From positions 740,308 through 804,307 of the forward strand of contig NZ_JAGHKP010000003.1 of assembly GCF_017742215.1 (NCBI RefSeq): DNA of 64,000 bases, in the 5' to 3' direction. The notes beneath the pieces are model-generated. The model was not told where the DNA came from and made no database searches. It was given only the letters and a program-made list of their open reading frames with translations. The position numbers and the translations under genes are program-made. The stretch is from Chitinophaga chungangae. GTDB lineage: Bacteria; Bacteroidota; Bacteroidia; Chitinophagales; Chitinophagaceae. Shown one piece after another: positions 16,193-23,655 of the stretch; position 1 is the first letter of the stretch; each line of letters opens with the position of its first letter.

Positions 16193-17833
16193 ATGAGAAA
16201 GATTTTACCCCTGTGCCTGCTGGCCATGGTGCCTGCGTTTGCATTTCCCCAGATGAAGAAGATCGCGGAAAGCGCCATGTTCCCCGAAACGGAAGACGGC
16301 TTCGGAAGGATACTCCAGTTAAAGAACGGTTATACCATGCTCATCGTTTTTCCCTTCAGGCGGGGAGTAGACGTTCCCGCAATAGATATCAAGATCTACG
16401 ATGCGAAACATAAGCCCAAAGTTTCCAAACGGCTTGTTCCCAAATACGGAAAGCTGGACCATAACGGCGGAATAGAAGCCATTTTTGAATCGAACGGCGA
16501 TGCGGTATTGCTGGTCAACGACATCAATAAAAGAACGCCCACCCTGCACCGCGTGGTGATCGACGGGGTAAAAGGCATCTTTAAAAAACAGGACGTTATC
16601 GCTACGATACCTGAAGTTACCGTGGGGAAAGCATTTGCATTAGGCTTTGGCGGAGTGCCCGGGCCCGGTTTTTATGTCCACAAAGACCCGAACAGCGATC
16701 TGTATGCGGTAACGACTTTAAACAGTATGACGCCCGACCGCAACAAAAGGCTTGAAGTGGCGCTCTACAACGGCGAACATGAAGAAATAAGCCGCGGGTT
16801 CTATCATTCGCCGGAAGACAAATACAAATATCTCGAGTATATAGATATGGCGGTAGTGGACCAAACCGTGCATGTGCTGGGCTATGCGTATAATACCCGC
16901 AGGAGCGGCGGAAAAGAAAACATCATGGTGCTCGGAACGCTGGTAAAAGGCGATACTTCAGTAGACGTAAAAGAACTTGACTTTACGCACGATCTCGAGC
17001 TGGACCGCGGACTGCTGAAATACAACCCGGCTACCGAAAAACTGATGATGCTGGTATATGTTACAAAATCAAAGGGCGTCAATCCCAAAGGCTATACCCG
17101 TTTGATCTACATAGATCCCGCAACAAGAACGCAGCTGGCCGCGGATGATATTTTCCCGGAAGAAGCGGATATCAAAAGCCGGGAATTGTTTGGCAGAAAA
17201 GCCGATTACGAAGGCCGCCCGGTTAATTTTTTCCTGAATGCAGACGGCAGCTTTGCCGTGGTATACGAAGACCTTGGCGTACGCATCTGGCAATCTTCGA
17301 CGATCGCCGGCTCAACCGGCACATCGCTGTCTGGCGGAACGAGGATGAATACTGAACTGAAAGACCTTGCAGTGTCTATGTACGACGCAAATGGAAAGAT
17401 CATCAAAAGTTATTTCCTGCCGAAGCGGCATTACCTGTGGGGCGGGCAGCCACGCGCTTTTTACCATGCCCACCGCGCTGGAAGGGCAACCCGGTTGTAT
17501 AAAGGCGACCAGTACAAATCATTTGCCTTTATCAATGGAAAAGACAAAAAAATTTTACTGTTCAACGATGTGGAAGAAAATACCAAAAGGGTACTGAAAG
17601 GAAAGATCACGACGATCATGGGCGTCGGTGAATGCGATGCTTTTTATTTTCTGCTGGAAGGGGAAGAAGTGCTGCCGAAACGCGAATATGTGTACGGGGA
17701 TGCGGTAAAACGGAAAGACCATAACCTCGGGTTGTTTGCCGTTGGCGATTATGACCCTGTGAACAACCTGTACGTTACGATAAAAGCGGACGCGGAACAG
17801 AAAAACATAAGGCTCATCTGGATGGAACCATAA
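16193..17833 (+). CDS. Exported protein of unknown function
   Basis: The 546-residue protein begins with a signal peptide (MRKILPLCLLAMVPAFAFPQ). The rest is beta-rich, with repeating hydrophobic strands and turns (RVVIDGVKGIFKKQDVIATI, HVLGYAYNTRRSGGKENIMV), which could form a propeller. No catalytic motif or known family is recognised. The ATG at 16193 is chosen because it starts the signal peptide and is preceded by a -7-like element. It is a single gene followed by a strong terminator. Confidence 0.75.
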   Translation: MRKILPLCLLAMVPAFAFPQMKKIAESAMFPETEDGFGRILQLKNGYTMLIVFPFRRGVDVPAIDIKIYDAKHKPKVSKRLVPKYGKLDHNGGIEAIFESNGDAVLLVNDINKRTPTLHRVVIDGVKGIFKKQDVIATIPEVTVGKAFALGFGGVPGPGFYVHKDPNSDLYAVTTLNSMTPDRNKRLEVALYNGEHEEISRGFYHSPEDKYKYLEYIDMAVVDQTVHVLGYAYNTRRSGGKENIMVLGTLVKGDTSVDVKELDFTHDLELDRGLLKYNPATEKLMMLVYVTKSKGVNPKGYTRLIYIDPATRTQLAADDIFPEEADIKSRELFGRKADYEGRPVNFFLNADGSFAVVYEDLGVRIWQSSTIAGSTGTSLSGGTRMNTELKDLAVSMYDANGKIIKSYFLPKRHYLWGGQPRAFYHAHRAGRATRLYKGDQYKSFAFINGKDKKILLFNDVEENTKRVLKGKITTIMGVGECDAFYFLLEGEEVLPKREYVYGDAVKRKDHNLGLFAVGDYDPVNNLYVTIKADAEQKNIRLIWMEP

Positions 17834-17852
17834 AACCATTTACCGACGATAC

Positions 17853-17889
17853 AAAAGGCCCGGCTGTTACCCAGTCCGGGCCTTTTTTC
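17853..17889 (+). terminator. Intrinsic terminator
   Basis: AAAGGCCCGG and CCGGGCCTTT form a perfect 10-bp stem followed by a T run, 20 bp after the unknown exported protein gene. Confidence 0.85.
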
Positions 17890-18092
17890 ATCGATCCGAA
17901 AAATTAACCTGTACGATAAAAAATAATTTCTATTTTAGTAATAACCCCGCAGTTGTGGAATTTGTCCTACAACGGGAAAAAAAGACAGTACACCGCCAAC
18001 GGGCGTTAACCTTTTAATTTTCAATAATTAAGGGAAGCCGGAATGAACAAGGCCCCATATTTGTAACAATTAACCGAACCCAAAACGACTAT
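17890..18092. other. Non-coding gap with a short inverted repeat
   Basis: This AT-rich gap before the small HTH-like gene contains GTTGT...ACAAC arms around 17952-17974 and a CATATTTG element at 18055-18062 that is one base off the TAnnTTTG consensus. I see no RNA gene. Confidence 0.3.
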
Positions 18093-18362
18093 ATGATACA
18101 CCAGCCGTATATCGCTATCAGAGAACAGATCTGGAACAACAGCATCACCACTTTCCCCGAGATCATCCTCCGTATTTCACTGAACCAGTTATGCAGGGAC
18201 GCAGATATCGCCCCCGAACAAATGCGGGAATGGCTGCATAATATCAGCAATATCACCCTCCAGGAAGTAAAACAGCTGGCCGAAATGCTCGGAATACCCG
18301 AATACAGGATGATGCGCGTCGTGATCGCTACCGAAAAAATGCAGCAGGCCCTGAGAAATTAA
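18093..18362 (+). CDS. Small HTH-like protein
   Basis: The 89-residue product has a region, ISLNQLCRDADIAPEQMREW followed by ITLQEVKQLAEMLGIPE, that resembles a degenerate XRE-type helix-turn-helix. No other domain is present. It may be a small DNA-binding protein, but the resemblance is by eye only. It precedes the serine hydrolase gene by 73 bp, and an 18-bp palindrome lies between them. Confidence 0.55.
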   Translation: MIHQPYIAIREQIWNNSITTFPEIILRISLNQLCRDADIAPEQMREWLHNISNITLQEVKQLAEMLGIPEYRMMRVVIATEKMQQALRN

Positions 18363-18385
18363 TCTTGGAAAAATAAAGCTAGGAA

Positions 18386-18403
18386 ATATTTCGTACGAAA
18401 TAT
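18386..18403. promoter_or_regulatory. Perfect 18-bp palindrome (candidate operator)
   Basis: ATATTTCGTACGAAATAT is a perfect dyad centred about 41 bp before the ATG of the serine hydrolase. Its position is ideal for a repressor site overlapping the promoter. The cognate regulator is unknown; the small HTH-like protein next door is one candidate. Confidence 0.55.
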
Positions 18404-18435
18404 AATTTACCTTACTTTAGCGGAAATTCTCCGTT

Positions 18436-20127
18436 ATGAAATATTTCCTTATGATGATGTTGCTGGCCACAGAAGCGGCATTCGGACAAACATCCCTGTA
18501 CGATAGTATCATCGCCGCAGAAACCAGGCCCGGAATGCCAGGCGGCGTAGCCCTTATCGCCCGGAACGGCAGGATCATTTATCAGAAAGCCTGGGGCCTT
18601 GCCAATGTGGAGCTGGACGTGCCTATGCAAAACGACATGATCTTCTGCATCGGCTCCGTCACCAAACAATTTACGGCCATTGCGGTCCTTCGCCTGCACG
18701 AGCAGGGCAAACTTTCCCTCGGCGACGAGCTAACGAAATACATACCCGACTACGCGGTGAACGGCCGCCGCATTACCATCGAACATCTTCTCACGCATAC
18801 TGCGGGCATCCCGGAAGCCCGGCAGCGGGAGCTGCCTTCATCGCCGGTATCTTACGGCCCAGGCGAAGTAATGGCCACGTTTAAACATATTCCCGTTAAA
18901 GCCATACCGGGCGAAACCTACTCCTATAGCAATCATGGTTATATCGTGCTCGGCGCCGTTATTGAACGGGTAACCGGTATGCCTTATAAAACTTACCTGG
19001 AGAAAGAGTTCTTTCAGCCGCTGGGTATGGATCAGACCTTTTATGAAGACAGGGCCCGCATCCGGAAACACCGGGCCAGCAGTTATGTGTTCACGCGTAG
19101 CGGCATGCTGGAAAACGGGCCTGAAGCCGCTGGCGGCTCCGCAGCCTCTGCCGGTGCTATTTTCTCATCGGTGGGAGACCTGCTGAAATGGAACAACGCG
19201 CTCGTAAACGGGAAACTCGTGAAAAAAGAAACGCTTGCCCGCGCCTGGGAGCCTTACCGGCTGAACAACGGCAAATTCACGGACTATGGTTATGCCTGGA
19301 ACACGGGGGAACTGAAAGGCAGCAAACTGATAGAGCACGGCGGGAATGCAGGCGGTTTTATGGTGCACGACATGTATTTCCCGGAAGAAAAATTATTTGT
19401 CGCCGTGTTTGAAAACTACCGCGGGAAACTCCCGGAGCTGGTAGCTACAGACCTTGCCGCTGCTGCATTAGGCAAGCCATTACGTTATCCTGCTTTGGAG
19501 ACAGACAGCGCGGTGCTGGAGGAATATACCGGCATATATACAGACAGTTCCGGCGCCGGAAGGTTCATTACGCTCAGGAACGGAAAGTTATGGTACCAGC
19601 GCGAATGGAGCGGCGGTTTTGGCCTGGCGCCGTACGGCAAGGACAGTATGCGCTTTGTGAATACCAGCAATACCGGCCGGTTCGTGCGTGATGCAAAGGG
19701 AAGAATAACAGGATTGGAAATAAAGCACGTTCGCCGTGCAATGGCCAGCTATCAATGGAAAGTACCGAAGCTTTCACTTGCCCGGGAGATCGATAAGCTT
19801 GCACGGAAGAATGGCGTGGTGGCGGCAATGAAAGAATTTTACCGGATGAAGGAAGACACCGCCGGTTTTTATATCAATGAATTTCAGTTCAACCAGCTGG
19901 GATACCAGGCCATGAGCGACGATCCCGCCGTGGCGGAAGCGTTGTTCCGTTGTAATGTCGAGCTGTTCCCTAAAAGCGACAATGCTTACGATAGTTATGG
20001 GGAAGTTTTGCTGAAGAACGGCCGTCGCGACGATGCCGTTGCGGCTTATAGAAAAGCGCTTGCAATCAACCCGGATAATCAACTGAGCAAACGTGCGCTG
20101 GAACGGCTGATGCGGGAGGCGAAGTAA
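18436..20127 (+). CDS. Exported class C beta-lactamase-like serine hydrolase with TPR tail
   Basis: The 563-residue protein has a signal peptide (MKYFLMMMLLATEAAFGQ) and a beta-lactamase/penicillin-binding-protein transpeptidase fold. The SxxK motif reads SVTK in IGSVTKQFTAIAV, the YxN motif is YSN in TYSYSNHGYIV, and the KTG-equivalent is HGGNAGGF. A DUF3471-like segment follows, and the last 60 or so residues form a TPR-like repeat (NAYDSYGEVLLKNGRRDDAV, then AAYRKALAINPDN). Members act as D-aminopeptidases, esterases or peptidoglycan enzymes; true beta-lactamase activity should not be assumed. The gene may be controlled through the palindrome just upstream. Confidence 0.85.
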   Translation: MKYFLMMMLLATEAAFGQTSLYDSIIAAETRPGMPGGVALIARNGRIIYQKAWGLANVELDVPMQNDMIFCIGSVTKQFTAIAVLRLHEQGKLSLGDELTKYIPDYAVNGRRITIEHLLTHTAGIPEARQRELPSSPVSYGPGEVMATFKHIPVKAIPGETYSYSNHGYIVLGAVIERVTGMPYKTYLEKEFFQPLGMDQTFYEDRARIRKHRASSYVFTRSGMLENGPEAAGGSAASAGAIFSSVGDLLKWNNALVNGKLVKKETLARAWEPYRLNNGKFTDYGYAWNTGELKGSKLIEHGGNAGGFMVHDMYFPEEKLFVAVFENYRGKLPELVATDLAAAALGKPLRYPALETDSAVLEEYTGIYTDSSGAGRFITLRNGKLWYQREWSGGFGLAPYGKDSMRFVNTSNTGRFVRDAKGRITGLEIKHVRRAMASYQWKVPKLSLAREIDKLARKNGVVAAMKEFYRMKEDTAGFYINEFQFNQLGYQAMSDDPAVAEALFRCNVELFPKSDNAYDSYGEVLLKNGRRDDAVAAYRKALAINPDNQLSKRALERLMREAK

Positions 20128-20297
20128 CTGCAATGCAATACCCGCCGCAGCGCCGTGGCGGTAATGACCGGCAAAGTGCGCTTTGTTGAATTATTTACTC
20201 ATCTGTAGCAAAACGGTCATAGTTGATAACCCTTATTGCTGCTGCATTTGTGGTTGTTGAACGGTACGTAATTTGAACCATTCGCATAAACGGAATT

Positions 20298-21749
20298 ATG
20301 AGGAACTATTCCATGTTGCTGCAGTTATTGCTCGTTATTGTGCTAACCGCCTGTTACTCTTCGCGCCGGTCGAAAGGGGGCGGGCAAACGAACGTCCCGG
20401 CCATCCGGGAAACGAGCCCCGCCGATATAGTTTTGCCGGAAGGATATACCGCGGAAGTAGTGGCTTCCGGGCTGAACTTCCCCACCGCAGTGTGTTTCAA
20501 CGACGAAGGCGTTCCTTATGTGATAGAAGCCGGTTACAGTTACGGTGAAGTATTTACCGTGCCGCGCCTGCTCAAAATCGTGAACGGAGAAACACAGGAA
20601 GTGATGAAGGGAAATGAGAACGGGCCGTGGACGGGCATAGCATGGCACAAAGGAAACTTTTACATCGCCGAAGGCGGGCAGAAAGAAGGCGGTAAAATAT
20701 TGAAAGTTACGCCCGAAGGAAAACAGACCGTGTTGGTGGATGGGCTTCCGGGCAACGGAGATCACCATCTCAACGGCCCCGTGGTGATGAACGATCATAT
20801 TTATTTCGGAACCGGCTCCGTCACCAACAGCGGTGTGGTAGGGCCGGACAATGCGGATTTCGGCTGGCTGCACCGTTTTCCGCGCCTGCACGATATTCCC
20901 TGCCAGGACATTACGCTCGCCGGCGTGAATTACGAAGCTGCCGACGCGCTCAACAAGAAAGGCGGCGCCCAAACGGTCACCGGCGCATACCTGCCCTTCG
21001 ATTCCGCTTCCACGGAAGGGATGGTGATCAAAGGCAAACTGCCATGTTCCGGCGCCATACTGCGCGTACCGTTGCAGGGAAAGGAATTGCAGCTGGTGGC
21101 CTGGGGCCTGCGCAATCCTTACGGGCTGGCCGAATCGCCGGACGGTAAACTGTACGTGACCGAAAACGGCCCGGATGTACGCGGCAGCCGCCCGATTTGG
21201 GGCACCGGCGACGTGTTGTGGGAGATCAATGAAGGCAGCTGGTACGGATGGCCGGATTTTATGGAAGGTAAGCCCGTTGCGCTGTTCAAACGTCCCGGTG
21301 GCGCGAAACCGCAGAAAGTATTGCAAACGCAGCCCGGCGAAGTGCCCAAACCCGTCGCTACGCTCGCCGTGCATTCGTCTTCCAACGGCATCGATTTTTC
21401 AACCAGCGAAACCTTCGGCTGGAAAGGCGAAGCTTTTATCGCGCAGTTCGGCGATATGGCGCCCGGCGTCGGGAAAGTGCTTTCCCCCGTAGGTTTCCGC
21501 GTAGTACGCGTGAATGTGAACAGCGGCAGCGTGGAGGATTTTATGAGCAATCGCGGCAAAAAGACCGGCCCCGCCAGCTGGCTGGGCACCAAAGGGCTCG
21601 AGCGCCCCGTGTCCGTTCAATTCGATCCCAGCGGCAAAAGCCTGTACGTGGTCGATTTCGGGATACTGCAAATGACCGGCGACGGGCAATCGAAACCTGT
21701 TAAGAACACTGGTGTGCTTTGGAAGATCACTAAAAAAAGCAGCTTATGA
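20298..21749 (+). CDS. PQQ-type sugar dehydrogenase-like lipoprotein
   Basis: The 483-residue product has a lipoprotein signal with lipobox LTAC near residue 19, and a glucose/sorbosone dehydrogenase propeller (LNFPTAVCFNDEGVPYVIE, GLRNPYGLAESPDGKLYVTE, TKGLERPVSVQFDPSGKSLY). It is likely anchored on the periplasmic side and oxidises a sugar or alcohol. Its stop codon overlaps the start of a cytochrome c gene (ATGA), so the two are translationally coupled and probably form a dehydrogenase-acceptor pair. This is a second, unlinked version of the propeller/cytochrome arrangement encoded at 12094-14951. Confidence 0.85.
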   Translation: MRNYSMLLQLLLVIVLTACYSSRRSKGGGQTNVPAIRETSPADIVLPEGYTAEVVASGLNFPTAVCFNDEGVPYVIEAGYSYGEVFTVPRLLKIVNGETQEVMKGNENGPWTGIAWHKGNFYIAEGGQKEGGKILKVTPEGKQTVLVDGLPGNGDHHLNGPVVMNDHIYFGTGSVTNSGVVGPDNADFGWLHRFPRLHDIPCQDITLAGVNYEAADALNKKGGAQTVTGAYLPFDSASTEGMVIKGKLPCSGAILRVPLQGKELQLVAWGLRNPYGLAESPDGKLYVTENGPDVRGSRPIWGTGDVLWEINEGSWYGWPDFMEGKPVALFKRPGGAKPQKVLQTQPGEVPKPVATLAVHSSSNGIDFSTSETFGWKGEAFIAQFGDMAPGVGKVLSPVGFRVVRVNVNSGSVEDFMSNRGKKTGPASWLGTKGLERPVSVQFDPSGKSLYVVDFGILQMTGDGQSKPVKNTGVLWKITKKSSL

Positions 21750-22087
21750 AACAAATGATGATCGTCGCCGGAATGGCCCTTTGTATCGCGTGCGGTTCCG
21801 CCAGGAGAATGCCTGAAGGCGATATGCAGGGCGCACGGGAAAACGCTTCGCTGGAAAATGGCCGTCACCAGTACATGAAATATTGCCAAAAATGCCACCC
21901 GATGGGTGAAGAAGGGCTCGGCCCCGCGCTGAACAACAAACCCACGCCGGGATTCGTGGAAAAATTCCAGGTGCGCCACGGCCTCGGCGCTATGCCCGCC
22001 TTTAAAAAAGACGTGATCAGCAAAAAAGACCTGGGCGACCTGATCAAATATCTTCACACCAGGAAAAAAGCGAAACGCCTTTCCTAA
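21746..22087 (+). CDS. Cytochrome c lipoprotein
   Basis: The 113-residue protein has a lipobox near residue 16 (LCIACGS), a heme site CQKCH and a likely distal Met in GLGAMPAFKKDVI. It is a monoheme class I cytochrome anchored in a membrane by a lipid and is probably the electron acceptor of the overlapping dehydrogenase. Confidence 0.9.
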   Translation: MKQMMIVAGMALCIACGSARRMPEGDMQGARENASLENGRHQYMKYCQKCHPMGEEGLGPALNNKPTPGFVEKFQVRHGLGAMPAFKKDVISKKDLGDLIKYLHTRKKAKRLS

Positions 22088-22329
22088 GGTTTCTGTTTGT
22101 TGATGATTTCCTGCCACACGAGCCGCGCGATCTGTTCCTGTTCTACAGTGCGCCCGCTTTCCTCGATATCGGCATGGCCGTTTTCGTCGATCCTGAAATC
22201 CTGCGGGATAAAATCCTCATCGCTTTCGGAAGATACGAGATAGGTCGTCTTTTCCAGCTTGTGGTCGATATTTACCCTGAAACGGTAAGGTTTGTCGTCG
22301 ATGTACACGGTGATAATATGTTGGTCCAT
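22084..22329 (-). CDS. Small conserved hypothetical protein
   Basis: The 81-residue protein begins MDQHIITVYIDDKPYRFRV and is acidic and soluble, with a beta-rich first half. No family is recognised. Its last codon overlaps the end of the convergent cytochrome gene by 4 bp. Confidence 0.65.
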   Translation of the reverse strand: MDQHIITVYIDDKPYRFRVNIDHKLEKTTYLVSSESDEDFIPQDFRIDENGHADIEESGRTVEQEQIARLVWQEIINKQKP

Positions 22330-22374
22330 GATCCATTGTTTTGATGTACACAGCTACCGCAATATCCGCTCCAA

Positions 22375-22404
22375 TAAAAAATGCGCGCCGTAGGGGGCGC
22401 GCAT
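22375..22404 (-). terminator. Intrinsic terminator
   Basis: ATGCGCGCC and GGGCGCGCAT form a strong stem, and on the minus strand a run of T follows. It lies directly after the lipoprotein gene. Confidence 0.8.
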
Positions 22405-22427
22405 CGATATTTTTGAAATAGCCTGTT

Positions 22428-23051
22428 TTAATCGCGTTTGCGCATTCTCACCGTAGTGCTGCCAAAGGTGGAAGAAGTGGTCGTTATGCCCATTATGCTG
22501 GTGGTCGTAACATGACTGACCTTCGCGGTGAATATGAGCATTTTGCCCGAAAAGCTGAACTTGCCGCCGCTGGCGGGAGAGGTCATCGGCTGGCCACCTG
22601 AGCTGACGGGGCCGTTGATGAACCCGCCTTCAAAAAACAGCGAATCCGTGCCGATCACGCGGTAGGTGCCGCTGCTGTTATAGGCCGGGATGTCTGCCTG
22701 AAACGGCATGTCTATTTCTTCCGGCTCGGGATCGCCGAAATAAAACAACGTTTTGAGCGTGGTGTCTACGCTGTAGGATACATTGGTGCCGATGATATTT
22801 TTGCCGTCGAATGTATACGTTCCCTGGTTGTTTTTTGTGGTATAGATCACTTTGCTCACAGCCTTGTTAATCATGCCGGCCTGTACGCTTTCGCTGGTGG
22901 TCACCGCGTCGAGCGACATGGACACAAAATCATATTCTCCCGTAAGCGCACCGGCGGGGGGAACAGGAGCAGGTTCTATGCTTTCTTCTTTACAGGAAAA
23001 TAAAGCCGTTGCCAGCAATAGCGGCAGGTACAGGGACCATCTTTTTGTCAT
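22428..23051 (-). CDS. Lipoprotein of unknown function
   Basis: The 207-residue product has a lipoprotein signal peptide (lipobox LFSC near residue 19), a Pro-rich linker and then a beta-rich domain (GALTGEYDFVSMSLDAVT, GTYTFDGKNIIGTNVSYSVD, GKFSFSGKMLIFTAK) resembling the lipocalin-like lipoproteins common in Bacteroidota. No ligand is known. It is a single gene with its own terminator. Confidence 0.75.
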   Translation of the reverse strand: MTKRWSLYLPLLLATALFSCKEESIEPAPVPPAGALTGEYDFVSMSLDAVTTSESVQAGMINKAVSKVIYTTKNNQGTYTFDGKNIIGTNVSYSVDTTLKTLFYFGDPEPEEIDMPFQADIPAYNSSGTYRVIGTDSLFFEGGFINGPVSSGGQPMTSPASGGKFSFSGKMLIFTAKVSHVTTTSIMGITTTSSTFGSTTVRMRKRD

Positions 23052-23103
23052 AAAAAATGATAGTTGAGATTACCCTGCAAATTAACGGAAATATTTGATA
23101 CGG

Positions 23104-23313
23104 CTAATTCTCTTTGTGTATCAGCCCGATAAGACGGGAAAGCAGGAGATAACCAGCGTAAGAGCACAGGGCCCAGGCGCCCATGAACAGCAGGCCGCCG
23201 CCGATGGTGTCCGGATCGATCCAGTTATAAACCGTAATGCCTGTGAGCACGCTGATACCGACGGTGGCGAAAAGGAGGATGACAGCGAGAATGCTGCTGA
23301 GACCGTTTTTCAT
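23104..23313 (-). CDS. Small two-segment membrane protein
   Basis: This 69-residue protein has hydrophobic segments at about 5-27 and 39-62 (GGLLFMGAWALCSYAGYLLL) and a short basic tail. No family is recognised. It lies 68 bp downstream of the zinc-finger gene and might be the last gene of that operon. Confidence 0.6.
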   Translation of the reverse strand: MKNGLSSILAVILLFATVGISVLTGITVYNWIDPDTIGGGLLFMGAWALCSYAGYLLLSRLIGLIHKEN

Positions 23314-23381
23314 AGGATATAGTTTACATAAACATAGTAATTAAATGCTATATATGCAAGCCCCTCCCGGAAAAAACTTCC

Positions 23382-23654
23382 CTAATATTCCACAAAATCC
23401 TCGTCCAGGTAGCACCACAGCCATTGTTCGCCCGGTTCGGCGGAAATGATCACGGGGTGGCCGGTGGCGTGGAAATGGGCCGTCATGTGTTTGGAAGGCG
23501 AGTTGTCGCAGCAGAAAGTGCCGCCGCAGGTCTGGCAGGTGCGCAAATGCAGCCAGTCGTGTTTTCCGTTTTTGACGCATTCCTCGCATTCGTACGCTTT
23601 GGGCTGGAGGATCTTGTCCAGCCCGCGGATGTGTTTGCAGGGTGAATCTCCCAT
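23382..23654 (-). CDS. UBP-type zinc finger protein
   Basis: The 90-residue product is a stand-alone zinc finger of the ubiquitin-specific-protease type. Ligand candidates in order are Cys6, His8, Cys23 and Cys26 (YECEECVK), Cys40 and Cys43 (TCQTCGG), Cys48 or Cys49, and His56, His60 and His66 (KHMTAHFHATGHP). In eukaryotes this fold binds ubiquitin C-termini. Bacterial versions have no known ligand but recur beside histidine kinases and flavoprotein response regulators. Here it starts 1 bp after the stop of the response-regulator/flavoprotein gene and so is almost surely in the same operon. It may be a small adaptor in that signalling system. Confidence 0.85.
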   Translation of the reverse strand: MGDSPCKHIRGLDKILQPKAYECEECVKNGKHDWLHLRTCQTCGGTFCCDNSPSKHMTAHFHATGHPVIISAEPGEQWLWCYLDEDFVEY

Positions 23655-23655
23655 G

